Position numbers and translations under genes: made by a program. From Mariniphaga sp041684965 (lineage in GTDB: Bacteria; Bacteroidota; Bacteroidia; Bacteroidales; Prolixibacteraceae): a DNA stretch of 64,000 nucleotides. The stretch spans positions 96,424 through 160,423 of the forward strand of contig JAWLGR010000010.1 of the NCBI GenBank assembly GCA_041684965.1. The letters are read 5' to 3'. Within the stretch, counting starts at the first letter, position 1. Each line of letters opens with the position of its first letter. The notes beneath the pieces are model-generated. The model was not told where the DNA came from and searched no databases. It saw nothing but the letters and a program-made list of their open reading frames with translations. This document shows, one piece after another, positions 17,067 to 27,012 of the stretch.

Positions 17067-17495
17067 ATGAAAATTTACGAAGTGACATATATTACTGAAG
17101 AGATCACAAATGCATTTCTTAATTTAATTCCACAACTAACCAAAGATACTTCTGCACCTGCAAAAAGTGAACTCGAAGAAATTATAAAAACAGGTACCAC
17201 AAAAATTTTCATTGCTGAGGAAAATGGTATTTTAGGGACATTAACCCTCGTAATCCACAACATCCCTACCGGCAAGAAAGCCTGGATTGAAGATGTAGTG
17301 GTGGATCGTTCAGCAAGGGGTAAAGGTATAGGAGAAAAACTTCTTCAGCATGCTATCAGCTATGCTTCTGAAAGAGGAATAAAAAAAATTGATTTAACAA
17401 CCCGACCCGTCAGAACTACAGCCAATAAGCTTTACCAAAAACTTGGATTTCAAAAAAGGGAGACTAACCTGTATCGGCTGACAATAAGCAAATAA
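17067..17495 (+). CDS. GNAT family N-acetyltransferase
   Basis: A 142-residue protein with the whole GNAT fold. The acetyl-CoA pyrophosphate loop is in VVVDRSARGKGIGEKLLQHA (the R/Q-x-x-G-x-G/A signature), preceded by the beta strands IFIAEENGILGTLTLVIH and AWIEDVVV, and followed by the C-terminal strand IDLTTRPVRTTANKLYQKLGF typical of acetyltransferases. It should acetylate an amine of a small molecule or protein; the acceptor is unknown. The gene has a divergent neighbour upstream and a strong terminator downstream (17606), so it is probably monocistronic. Confidence 0.88.
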   Translation: MKIYEVTYITEEITNAFLNLIPQLTKDTSAPAKSELEEIIKTGTTKIFIAEENGILGTLTLVIHNIPTGKKAWIEDVVVDRSARGKGIGEKLLQHAISYASERGIKKIDLTTRPVRTTANKLYQKLGFQKRETNLYRLTISK

Positions 17496-17605
17496 AATTT
17501 AATCTCGATCTCTTGTTTAGCCACTTATATCTGCAGTCATTATGTAATCTGCAGGTGCTGCTATTCATTAGGGAAAAAAACCATAAAAAATTGAGAGAGA
17601 AATGA

Positions 17606-17640
17606 AAAAGCATGAAATAACATGCTTTTATTTTTATTTT
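17606..17640 (+). terminator. Rho-independent terminator after GNAT gene
   Basis: A perfect 9-bp stem AAAAGCATG / CATGCTTTT (17606-17614 and 17621-17629) with loop AAATAA is followed by a long T-rich tract. It separates the GNAT gene from the 1453-residue gene, whose ATG is at 17685, so the latter must have its own promoter within about 50 nt or depend on read-through. Confidence 0.8.
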
Positions 17641-17684
17641 TTTTTTAAATTTACATGGTAATTAAACCAGATCAATGACTAAGC

Positions 17685-20600
17685 ATGATTTCCAAATCTC
17701 CATTAATTCAAAAAGGTCAGCACAGAAATTATCTTGTATTAGAGCAGAGGCAAAATTCAACGATTGTATTGGACTTGATAACCAATGAATCTTTTCCCTG
17801 TAAAAAAATATATATCCCCCCTCAACAAAAAGTAATTCTTTACATAAAAAAGATAGAGCAGATTTCTGCTGAAAAAAAAATCTGGTTTGACTACAGCCTT
17901 TTAAATGATTACCGGGAAGGTGAAAGTTTTGAATTTGATATAATATCAAGAACCAAAAATGGCTTTACACTGGAAAATAATGAAAACAAACAGCTCTTTC
18001 TTCCTGCATCTTTATGTTCTGGTTTAAATGGATTAAAACGAATTCGGTTAACTGTTAAATCAATTGAATTAAAAGAAAATAAATTATTTTTTGCACCTGT
18101 TGACCATACCTTGGTATCGGAATCCGGTTCGTTTACAGATGAATTAATGGTTGGAGAATCATATAATTTTAATGTAAATGGATACCGTGAGATAAATAAT
18201 ACCTTGTCTATTTTGTTGTTGGAAAGGAAAGGTTTTAATTATTCGGTAAGAGGGTATGAATTTCAGAAAGAATCTAGTTGTCCTGATATTGTAAGGTGCA
18301 TCGTCCAAAGTATACAGCAGAATAAAGTTTATTTGTCGCAGGATAAATATGCATTGTTAAATCAATTTTATGAAGAAGGGAAAAAATATCCGTTTAAAGT
18401 AATTTCATTGGAGCAAGATGAAAATGTGAAATTTTACCTTCTTGAAGACAAGTTTCATTTACGGCACAGAATTTATTTTTCAAATTATTGCAAAAAAGAA
18501 TTTGAAACTCTCAAGGAAGGTGCAATATGTGAATTGTTCCTGAAGCGGATTGAAAAAAAAGGGTATCTGTTGCTTTCCCTGATATCTGTTGATTTAAATA
18601 CTAAGTTTTATTCGGTTGAAGAAGTGTTTGGTGCCATTGGTGTTACTGATGCTAATAAATACTTTTATAATCTCAAAAACGATTTTGAACAAATTCTGGA
18701 TGGAAAAGGAAAAACCAATCCTGTTGTGGATCATAACAGCAGGGAAAATCATTGGCTTTTTACTTATTTACAGTTTATACCTTCTTTTGTTTCAAAACTT
18801 ATTAGTAATGAACGGATAGATGAAGCCAAAGAATTCCTCCAGTTAAATATTAACCTTGAAAAGTGGATATTGGAAGGATCTGATTTTCTGAATAACTTCA
18901 GCTTTGAGAAAAAAGATCAAATAATTTTAAAAGCAGAATACACAATTCAGAAATCACTCATAAAAATTCAGGCATGCAATTTAATTCAGTCAGATGGCAC
19001 CCATTTATTTATCGAAAGAACTTTATCAAATTTAACTAAAAGCGGGAGGCTAAGAAACGCTTCTGTTTTATTATTTAAAGAGATACTTGCATTAACAAAC
19101 GAGCTGCTTAAACGGAATATTGACGAGATAATTGAGATTATCAGTCTTCTGATTAAAAATGATTTGTTGGATGAATACGAATCGGGTGTATACAGAAATA
19201 CATTGGAAAGCAGGATTATACCTGAAAAAAAGCAATTGAATCAAAGCCTGGAATTGGACCATGAACTTAGAGCTTCTGCAAATAACAAGACTATTGTTAA
19301 CATATGTAAGATACTTCTATTGCAAATATTGCTGGATGAGAAAGCAGGAAAGAAAGAGTATGCAGTTATTGACAGTGCAAATTTCCTAAGATATTTAAGT
19401 TTAATAACCACCGGGATAAAGGGAAAAAAAGAATTGTTAAAAAGTTCAGTTGCATGCATTACTTCTTCGACAAGATTAAGCGTAAAATTAACTGATCTGG
19501 ATTCACTTCCCGGAAAGTACCACTGTAGAAAATTAAAAGAACTCAAAGTATCAGATAAAGGGAAGCAGTTGTATTTAAATAATGGATCTATTTATAAAGG
19601 AACTTCCGGCTGGCATTTATTCTCTTCTCCCCGACTGGGATATTACCGGATGGAAAAGGAACTGCAATTTACTAATATCGCATCATTTTATAATGGACTA
19701 TTAAACGTTGCTTCGAAGACAAAATTTAACCTGCCATTAACAGGCTTAAAATCATTCAGGGATTATTCTGAAAACTGGGAAAAATATTATCAGAGTAATT
19801 TTGAGGTTGATCCTGAAAATGAGCAAAAAATATTTCCACTCCCAAATGAAAAAGTAGAGGCAGTTGTTAAATGCATTCACAAAGATAACTGTCAGTTACT
19901 TTTCCTGAAATTGTCTGATAGCAGATACAGAGGAGAAGGTGTATTGCATATAAGTGAACTTTTAACTGTTCATCTCACAAGTTTGGAGGGATTATTTTTC
20001 CCGGATGAAAGATTGGTTTTGAGGGTTAAAGAATCAGAAAAACAACTTTCCTTTAGTTTAAAGCAAGACATCTGGGAACTTACCAGGCACTTTTTTAATA
20101 TCGGGGATTTTATTGACGCACAGGTTGTATCAATAAAGGAAGATTTGGCATTCACAATAACAGAACGCGGAGCACCAGGTGTATTTATTATTCCTTTAGA
20201 TACCAAAATTTTTGAAGGTGGCACCTATAGGTTGAAAGTGATCAATAACAGGGAAGATAAAATGACCTATTTTTGTGAATACCATTCTCATACAGAAAAT
20301 AAAATTACAGCAGAGTCAGAATTGAGGCAACTGCTAAAAAAATATTTTATCATCTATGAGGAACATGAAGAAATACCTTCTGTAAAGTTGCTTGAAGCCA
20401 TGATAGGTTCTGTTAAACTTTCGCTGGAAGCATTGGTTTTCATTCAAGAGAATTTAATACAAAAGCTGGAAGGTTTGTTTATATTGAAATTGATTTGTTC
20501 AATCACAAAGGATTCAAAATCATATTATTTCGACCAACACATTAAACACATTATCACCTTGCTTGAATTTAATGAATTTAGCGATACTTCAGTTTTCGAT

Positions 20601-22046
20601 AAATTAGAATTCATAAATGAACACACATTGGAAGTTTACCCTCGTTTAAATGACTTAAACGATGGGCTAAAACTTTTATCCTGTTACAACAATATAGATG
20701 CTGTTGATAAATTAAGGTCAGAAATTATTTGTTCCTCGGAGGATAAAAAAGCCTTGCAGGAATTGATTCTGGCTCATAATATTCTTAAAAAGCATTGCGA
20801 GAAAAAAACAAAGGTATTAACAGGCTCCAAAGAGATAATCAATAAATTTTTACTGAAAAACAAGGGTCCTTTTTTTGGAACCTTGCCAATTATAAAATTT
20901 GAAGAAAGTACCCCGGCAGTGCCAGCTCAAAAAAGCATCAACGATAATCTCGGAAAGGAAGGTAAACACAGGGAATTTATAACATCCTTTATATTTTTCG
21001 CAGAAACAGACACAGCTGACATTGAAAAACAATCAAATGTTATTATGAGAAACATTTGTGGCTTCCTAAATTCCGGCGGAGGGAGCTTATTTATAGGAAT
21101 AAATGATGAAGGGCAAATTATTGGATTGAAAGAGGATTATAAATTACTTCCGGGGAAAGGTAATGCAGATGCTTATGAGCGATTTATCAGAAAGTATATT
21201 GTTCGCAGTTTTAGCAATGATGTTAACGGTCAAATCGAATTTAAATTCGTTGATAACAATGGCAGGGAATATTTAGAAGTTATTATTCCTGAACTTGATA
21301 GGCCTATCTCGTTTAATGACGAATTTTTTCAAAGGCAGGGGAATGAAACACGCATTCTGAAAGGTAATGATCTGATCCTGTTTTTAAGGAGAAAAATGTC
21401 ATGGCAAGAACCAACAAATCATTCTAAGGAAAATAGCACAATCAGTAATCCTGTTTCTGATTCCGGTTTTCAGGAAAATGATAAAGAAAATGAAGAAGTA
21501 TCTGAACCCGATGAAGAAGTTGTCATTGCCTATTTCAGCTTGTTTTTAAGTGGAGACTATGCAATAACAAGGTCAAAGCCTCATACAAGAAATCTTCGAA
21601 AATTGCTGCCTATAAAGAAGGGAGATGAAGATGGATTTTTGCTTCAGGGATATGATAATGGTTGTGTCAATAAAATAAAAATCAGTACATTGCTTAAAAA
21701 AAGGTTTGGTTTTGAATACAAGAACGGGATTTCAGAAGACGGCAAACTTTTATTTTTGTCTGTTATCCCGGATGAAAGGTTACTGAGAATTGTATCCTTA
21801 AAAGATGAAGTTGAATATGTAAAAATGTACCACACAAAAAATATTTCAGTGCACGAACTTCTGTATCTGAAAGGCAATATGATTGTCCCAAAAAATATTG
21901 ATACTTTGATGAGTTATTCTGTTGTTGAGGATTCCTACGCTAAATTATTGAATCGCATGATAGCAGGATCGAAACACTCAATTGGTAAAAGAAAAAATCA
22001 CCCTGATTTTTTGGATGAATTTAAAATTCTCGCACAAATTATTTAA
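17685..22046 (+). CDS. Giant S1/OB-repeat protein with Schlafen AlbA_2-like domain
   Basis: A 1453-residue soluble protein with no signal peptide or membrane segment. By eye the order is: four OB/S1-like beta modules in residues 1-300, each opening with a pattern like YxEGxxYxFxV and closing with a strand such as NKVYLS; a helical region 300-700; a clear S1-like domain at about 720-795 (KVEAVVKCIHKDN ... GEGVLHISELL ... RVKESEKQLSFSLKQ); a second at about 805-870 (IGDFIDAQVVSIKED); another helical stretch; then an AlbA_2/Schlafen-type domain at about 1090-1240 (MRNICGFLNSGGGSLFIGI, EGQIIGL, LEVIIPELDRPI). An acidic linker and an unassigned beta-rich tail end it. The usual LEFK of AlbA_2 is replaced by IFFA. 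Likely an RNA-binding protein; a role in defence or RNA metabolism is inference. Confidence 0.75.
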   Translation: MISKSPLIQKGQHRNYLVLEQRQNSTIVLDLITNESFPCKKIYIPPQQKVILYIKKIEQISAEKKIWFDYSLLNDYREGESFEFDIISRTKNGFTLENNENKQLFLPASLCSGLNGLKRIRLTVKSIELKENKLFFAPVDHTLVSESGSFTDELMVGESYNFNVNGYREINNTLSILLLERKGFNYSVRGYEFQKESSCPDIVRCIVQSIQQNKVYLSQDKYALLNQFYEEGKKYPFKVISLEQDENVKFYLLEDKFHLRHRIYFSNYCKKEFETLKEGAICELFLKRIEKKGYLLLSLISVDLNTKFYSVEEVFGAIGVTDANKYFYNLKNDFEQILDGKGKTNPVVDHNSRENHWLFTYLQFIPSFVSKLISNERIDEAKEFLQLNINLEKWILEGSDFLNNFSFEKKDQIILKAEYTIQKSLIKIQACNLIQSDGTHLFIERTLSNLTKSGRLRNASVLLFKEILALTNELLKRNIDEIIEIISLLIKNDLLDEYESGVYRNTLESRIIPEKKQLNQSLELDHELRASANNKTIVNICKILLLQILLDEKAGKKEYAVIDSANFLRYLSLITTGIKGKKELLKSSVACITSSTRLSVKLTDLDSLPGKYHCRKLKELKVSDKGKQLYLNNGSIYKGTSGWHLFSSPRLGYYRMEKELQFTNIASFYNGLLNVASKTKFNLPLTGLKSFRDYSENWEKYYQSNFEVDPENEQKIFPLPNEKVEAVVKCIHKDNCQLLFLKLSDSRYRGEGVLHISELLTVHLTSLEGLFFPDERLVLRVKESEKQLSFSLKQDIWELTRHFFNIGDFIDAQVVSIKEDLAFTITERGAPGVFIIPLDTKIFEGGTYRLKVINNREDKMTYFCEYHSHTENKITAESELRQLLKKYFIIYEEHEEIPSVKLLEAMIGSVKLSLEALVFIQENLIQKLEGLFILKLICSITKDSKSYYFDQHIKHIITLLEFNEFSDTSVFDKLEFINEHTLEVYPRLNDLNDGLKLLSCYNNIDAVDKLRSEIICSSEDKKALQELILAHNILKKHCEKKTKVLTGSKEIINKFLLKNKGPFFGTLPIIKFEESTPAVPAQKSINDNLGKEGKHREFITSFIFFAETDTADIEKQSNVIMRNICGFLNSGGGSLFIGINDEGQIIGLKEDYKLLPGKGNADAYERFIRKYIVRSFSNDVNGQIEFKFVDNNGREYLEVIIPELDRPISFNDEFFQRQGNETRILKGNDLILFLRRKMSWQEPTNHSKENSTISNPVSDSGFQENDKENEEVSEPDEEVVIAYFSLFLSGDYAITRSKPHTRNLRKLLPIKKGDEDGFLLQGYDNGCVNKIKISTLLKKRFGFEYKNGISEDGKLLFLSVIPDERLLRIVSLKDEVEYVKMYHTKNISVHELLYLKGNMIVPKNIDTLMSYSVVEDSYAKLLNRMIAGSKHSIGKRKNHPDFLDEFKILAQII

Positions 22047-22591
22047 TATCAGGATGCACATCATCAATACAATGCTTGTAATACGTTAAATTATGAATAA
22101 TCAATCAGGAACGGGGATTGCCTTAACCCAATTATATGTTGGCAAATAAAAAATAAAAAAAGTTATATTGTTAAAAAGATTTAAATAGATTAAATTACAA
22201 TAACGAAAATAAAAAAAAATAGTATCTTTTCTCTGTTTTTGCTTAAAACGAAAGGAAATTCTTAACAGCAAGCAGGGATTTTTAGAATAAATAGTTATAA
22301 CACAACGCACATTTAAATATTAGAATTTTATGATTCAGATTAATCCTAAAATACTTTAAAATACTATTCGTCTTATTAATAATTAATTTGGAAAGGAGGC
22401 TGAATGAAATGAAAATTTGAGAATTTATTTGTTATCTGTTATTACTTTTCTTTAGTAGATTAGAATAATACTTACGAATAAATAAACCAGAGGGAGTAAA
22501 ATAAATCATCCTCTGGAAGGACATGGTAAATGAAACTTACCCAGTCCTGTTAATAGATAATTTTAAATTAATCACTAAAACAGTTAATATT
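22047..22591. other. Long AT-rich leader region upstream of T9SS giant 1
   Basis: No gene is seen in this 545-nt gap. It contains an unusually strong Shine-Dalgarno-like GAAAGGAGG at 22391-22399 followed by ATG AAA TGA at 22404-22412, a two-codon ORF. The 20-odd bases before the ATG at 22592 are almost identical to those before the downstream paralogue (TTAATATTATGAGATTT), showing that the duplicated unit included the proximal leader. Confidence 0.6.
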
Positions 22592-25500
22592 ATGAGATTT
22601 AATTTTTTACTTTTTTTATTTCTATTCTCAATTGGGGCTGTAAATGCCCAGGATACCATTCGCACGCTGATAATATCAGAAGCACGTTTGGACAGTCCGC
22701 CAGATTCATATATTGAGATTACGAATGTGGGGGATGAGGCAGTAAACCTTGCCCAGTTCAAAGTAGGTGAATTGGGTGCATATCAGGTGAGCCGTGTATA
22801 CGACCCATTTACTGATCCCATTACTCCCAGGGCAGGTTTTTGGCTTATGTTACCCGATTTTGATCTTGAGCCGGGAGAAAGTTTTGTTATCAAAAACGAT
22901 TATGATTTTGGACCGCGGCAATATAGGAATAAGGTACCAGGTTTCGAAAGCAAGCACCGGGAAATACATCCCAAATGGTACGATTTAGCAGATCTGCTCA
23001 TCGACATGCCGGAAACTGGTGGTGATGAAACCGACCAAGTTTCAGATATGTGGCGTTTGATGTCGGATAACTATAGTGGCCGCAACGGTTTCTATCTTGA
23101 ACAGCATCTCAATGAAACCGACTCGGTAACAGTTGACCAGGTAGGTGGTGTTTTTGACAACGATGGTAAAAATTTCTCTACTGGTAATTATGATGTAGCA
23201 GGAGTAGGAGGAGCTACTGCGACCCATACATTGGTTCGAAAATACAGTGTCACCAGAGGGAATCCTGATTTTGCCAATGCCCGTGGTAACGCACCCGAAG
23301 ACTCGGAATGGATGCCTATTCCCTTAGAGCCTGAAAGAGGTTCGAAATACCGGGAAATATATTGGACAGTTGGCAATCATGGAAATTACAACCTTGATGA
23401 AAACACATTGGTTTCTACAAATGTAGACATGAGTGTTGATTATGCAGCAAAAACAATCACTGTACCCTACTACATTCGCAGAAAAGATGGCATAATACAG
23501 AATCTGGAGGAAAAACCAGGTGTAGCATGGAGATACTTAGTTTCTCCGGCTTTTGAAGATACTCTGGCATTCGGAGCCCGTACAGGTGATAAACTGGTGA
23601 TTTTTGTTGTAGGTAATGAGTTGGATGTTGATACATTCGATGTTGTGGTATCAGAACCCGCTTCGAATGCAAATAGGGTACTTCCCGTTATTAATATGGA
23701 CCCGGCAGAAAACTGGCGTAGATTTTACCCACTAAGAAATCTTAATTATGACTGGCCCTGGGTAACAGAGCATGCATCAGGTCCAGATACAATTACAGGT
23801 GTATGGTATGGAATTCCATACGCTACCCGAGTTGACAGCTTGTTTGATCGTCTGGAGAAACCGGCCAATGCAAGCTGGGAGTTTGTTTGGGTCGATGATG
23901 TTGAAAGACCTGATCTAAAAGATGGGGATATACTAAGAATCACTGCTGAAAACGGTGAAACAAAAGACTATCATATACAGGTACAACCCTATGATCCAAG
24001 TACAAATGCATCCTTATCTTCTATCACATGGCCTGATATACCTGAGGATTTAAAAGGAATTTTTGGCTGGAAAGGGGATACAATTCCGAATTTTACACCT
24101 TCTACACTAAATTACAGAATCAGTGTGCCGGCAGAATACGATGGGATTCCTGCACTGATAGCAAAAAAAGCAGATCTGAATTCCACAGTTGAAGTAGAAC
24201 GTGCAACAAAACTTACAGGTACTGTGGAAGAAAGTACAGTTAAGTTTAATGTAACTGCCGAGGATGGACAGACTACACGTACCTATACGGTTGAACTTGT
24301 TAAGGAACAATCTTTTGAAAACATACAACCTTATGAAGCTGATCCATTCATATCGGAATTGGTTAATAATGCTCAATTTCGAAATCGTTATATGGAAATA
24401 GTCAACCCTGGTAACCAGCCACTTGACTTGAGCAATTATATGATTGCTTCTGACTGGGGTGTGGATCCAACCACTGTAATTACCAATGAAAATACCTGGA
24501 TGCGCCGTTATAACAAATACGTGCCCGGTTATAAATGGGTGGATGAAACAACATGGGGTGCAGCGCCGGCAACTCTAGAGCCGGACTTAAATGTAGATTA
24601 TATTGTGCAGCCCGGTGAAGTTTTTGTTTTGGGAACCATCCGAGAAGACAATATTGCCTATGGGACAGGTGGTCAAAACCTTGCAAGAAATGAAGGTTGG
24701 CACTGGCAGGTACCCGATGTAATGAATGTACAGTTTTACCCTGGCTTTGAAAGTCCGGTTTCAGGTATCACTTATAACAATCCATGGAATGAAGATTTAG
24801 ATTACAATTACACACCTGCAAAGATAGGCTCAAATGGTATCTGGATATTCAAAATATTAAACGACTCTGTGAAACAAGGCTTGAAACCAGCTACCGATCC
24901 CAGGGATTTCGAATTGGTAGAATCAATCTGGAATAATGGACAAACAATGCTGTTTGGTGGAAGATCAATGCCTTCAATCAGTACAGCAATCCGGAAACCG
25001 CACATTTATCAGGGCAATCCTGTTCATGGTGCTACATTTGGTACAACACCTGAAGATTCTGAATGGACCCTGACTTCTGATGCGGATTTAAGAAATCAGG
25101 GAGTTTCTCCATACTCAAAAAGCCAGTTGTATATTGAAAACGATATCGGCCAACATTATATGGTACCGCCTACTCATTATAAATCAACAGTAAAATCGTC
25201 TGTTTATAAAGTAAGTGAAGGTTATTCACTTGAGGAGGAAATCAGGGGGCCACGTACAGGCGAGACGGTTGATCAGTTTATTAACAATATAATAAAAGAG
25301 AACGAAGGTCAAAGCCTTGAAGTAATGCGGGGAGAAGAAAAACTTGCCAATGATGCACAGCTTAATATGGGTGACGTGCTGGTAGTTCTTTCAGCTGACA
25401 GTGTAAATACCACTCAATATACTCTTGAAGTTACCGCGGAGGGATTGAGTTCTGATGCTGTATTAACTTCAACCCTATATGAAATAACCGTTAATGAAGA

Positions 25501-26521
25501 TGAAGGAACTATTTCCGGATTTGAGTATGGAACTCTGGTTGAAACAGTCGTTGGTAATGTCACATTGCCGGAAGGAGCTACTATGGCAGTTATTGATGGT
25601 AATAATGCATATGTTCCTTTTAAAAAGCTGAATTATGATACGACCTATGTAACTGTGTCTGTAAGCCAGGATGTCTACTTTGAAGTGGTGGCAGAAGATG
25701 GTCTGACAACTATTATTTATCAGTTGGAACCAAACAGCTCTGAAGACGATGCATTCCTACTCTCGGATGTTTATATGGTTACCCAGGATCAAAATCTAAT
25801 AGATTTTGTGCCCAGAGGAACTAATGTACAGTCCTTCCTGAACAATATTGTACCATCCTTAGGCGCTTTTGTTAAGGTAGTAAATAAAATTGGACAGGAA
25901 AGAACAGACGGGACATTACATCAGGATGATAAAGTAGTTGTGACATCATCCAATGAAATGAATACAAGAGTCTATCATCTTTCAATGCTTTCTACACAAT
26001 ACATTCAGGGATCCAATTACCTTGCCTATGTATTGTCTAATGTATATGATGTAGACCAATTGGATTTCGTTATTTCAGGATCGTTATCAAATACTGCTGT
26101 TTCAGAATTCAATACAGGTATTGTTGCTGCACCGGGAGCTAGCTTTGTTGTAGTTGATTCTGAAGGAAATGAAAAGACTTCCGGTGATATTCAGGATGGC
26201 GACAGACTGAGAGTAACTTCTGCTGACCAAAAAGTAACGGTTTTGTATGATATTGATATGCAACTTGTTTCTGCAGGCAAAATGAAAACAGCGCAAATTA
26301 GTATCTATCCTAACCCAACCAGCGGTGAAGTGAACATCAGAGGAATTGAACCCGGTAATCGAATTCAGGTATTTAATACTGCAGGTTCAATTATTAAAGA
26401 TGTGAAAGTACAAAACAATCTGTCCCGAATCAGTATTGACAGCCAGCCAGCTGGAATTTATCTGATTATTATCAGTAACAACCGTCAACTGGTGGGTCAG
26501 TATAAAATTGTAAAAAAGTAA
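22592..26521 (+). CDS. T9SS-secreted giant with two lamin-tail-like domains and four tandem repeats (paralogue 1)
   Basis: About 1309 residues from the ATG at 22592, which gives a clean signal peptide (MRFNFLLFLFLFSIGAVNAQ). Domain order by eye: a lamin-tail-like (LTD) domain near the N-terminus (LIISEARLDSPPDSYIEITN); a cadherin-like beta-sandwich region (NASLSSITWPDIPEDL ... YTVELVKEQ); a second LTD (PFISELVNNAQFRNRYMEIVN, about 585-740); then four consecutive modules of about 90-95 residues (about 868-1225), each with an S.VY.V start, a T.V..F..NI core and a DxLxVTSxDxxxTxxY end. A T9SS type A sorting domain closes it (IYPNPTSGEVNIRG). It is likely a surface or released adhesin-like protein; no catalytic motif was noticed. 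A terminator at 26545 separates it from its paralogue. Confidence 0.85.
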   Translation: MRFNFLLFLFLFSIGAVNAQDTIRTLIISEARLDSPPDSYIEITNVGDEAVNLAQFKVGELGAYQVSRVYDPFTDPITPRAGFWLMLPDFDLEPGESFVIKNDYDFGPRQYRNKVPGFESKHREIHPKWYDLADLLIDMPETGGDETDQVSDMWRLMSDNYSGRNGFYLEQHLNETDSVTVDQVGGVFDNDGKNFSTGNYDVAGVGGATATHTLVRKYSVTRGNPDFANARGNAPEDSEWMPIPLEPERGSKYREIYWTVGNHGNYNLDENTLVSTNVDMSVDYAAKTITVPYYIRRKDGIIQNLEEKPGVAWRYLVSPAFEDTLAFGARTGDKLVIFVVGNELDVDTFDVVVSEPASNANRVLPVINMDPAENWRRFYPLRNLNYDWPWVTEHASGPDTITGVWYGIPYATRVDSLFDRLEKPANASWEFVWVDDVERPDLKDGDILRITAENGETKDYHIQVQPYDPSTNASLSSITWPDIPEDLKGIFGWKGDTIPNFTPSTLNYRISVPAEYDGIPALIAKKADLNSTVEVERATKLTGTVEESTVKFNVTAEDGQTTRTYTVELVKEQSFENIQPYEADPFISELVNNAQFRNRYMEIVNPGNQPLDLSNYMIASDWGVDPTTVITNENTWMRRYNKYVPGYKWVDETTWGAAPATLEPDLNVDYIVQPGEVFVLGTIREDNIAYGTGGQNLARNEGWHWQVPDVMNVQFYPGFESPVSGITYNNPWNEDLDYNYTPAKIGSNGIWIFKILNDSVKQGLKPATDPRDFELVESIWNNGQTMLFGGRSMPSISTAIRKPHIYQGNPVHGATFGTTPEDSEWTLTSDADLRNQGVSPYSKSQLYIENDIGQHYMVPPTHYKSTVKSSVYKVSEGYSLEEEIRGPRTGETVDQFINNIIKENEGQSLEVMRGEEKLANDAQLNMGDVLVVLSADSVNTTQYTLEVTAEGLSSDAVLTSTLYEITVNEDEGTISGFEYGTLVETVVGNVTLPEGATMAVIDGNNAYVPFKKLNYDTTYVTVSVSQDVYFEVVAEDGLTTIIYQLEPNSSEDDAFLLSDVYMVTQDQNLIDFVPRGTNVQSFLNNIVPSLGAFVKVVNKIGQERTDGTLHQDDKVVVTSSNEMNTRVYHLSMLSTQYIQGSNYLAYVLSNVYDVDQLDFVISGSLSNTAVSEFNTGIVAAPGASFVVVDSEGNEKTSGDIQDGDRLRVTSADQKVTVLYDIDMQLVSAGKMKTAQISIYPNPTSGEVNIRGIEPGNRIQVFNTAGSIIKDVKVQNNLSRISIDSQPAGIYLIIISNNRQLVGQYKIVKK

Positions 26522-26544
26522 AAATTTATTTAAATTATTAAAGT

Positions 26545-26576
26545 AAAAAGGCTGCCCGCTATGGGCAGCCTTTTTT
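26545..26576 (+). terminator. Rho-independent terminator after T9SS giant 1
   Basis: AAAAAGGCTGCCC pairs with GGGCAGCCTTTTTT around a GCTAT loop. It lies about 25 nt past the stop codon. A weaker version with the same GGCTG/CAGCC core follows the second paralogue at 30966, so the terminator was part of the duplicated unit. Confidence 0.85.
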
Positions 26577-27012
26577 CATGTAAAAAAGTCCAGAAAAAGT
26601 TAATGACCGTTATAGAAAACCAGTTTTTAAAAAGGATGCCGATCCATCCAGTTAAACCATTTCTAACACAACGATTGGAAAGATCAAAAACCAACATCTT
26701 GGTTGCTTGTGGCTATGCAATATTTTATCTCATTTTACGGTAAGAATAAAAATTCAATAATAAGCATGGCCAAAAGAAGAATTTTTTGAAAATGTGAAAC
26801 AATTTAAAAATGTAATAAAAATAAATTCATAATTAAATTGTCCACAGTTATATGGTATTCTACTTTATTATAGAAGCAAGAATTTTATTTGTGAATTTTT
26901 AATCTCAATATATCAATTCTTTAAAAAAGGAGGTTCAATGGAAAACAAGCATTAAGATTTTTTAACAACAGTCACTATTAATTTTTAAATTTAAACTAAA
27001 ACTGTTAATATT
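26577..27012. promoter_or_regulatory. AT-rich leader region upstream of T9SS giant 2, with SD-led 5-codon ORF
   Basis: No proper gene is visible. Near its end, AAAAAAGGAGGTTCA directly precedes ATG at 26938, opening a five-codon ORF (M-E-N-K-H, stop at 26953-26955) about 58 nt before the true start at 27013. The position and SD strength parallel the two-codon ORF in front of paralogue 1. Whether it is translated or is merely a purine-rich regulatory site cannot be told from sequence. Confidence 0.45.

Noticed and set aside
26561..26743. Plus-strand 60-codon frame after the first T9SS giant
   Set aside because: It starts inside the terminator hairpin and has no recognisable sequence or conserved partner.
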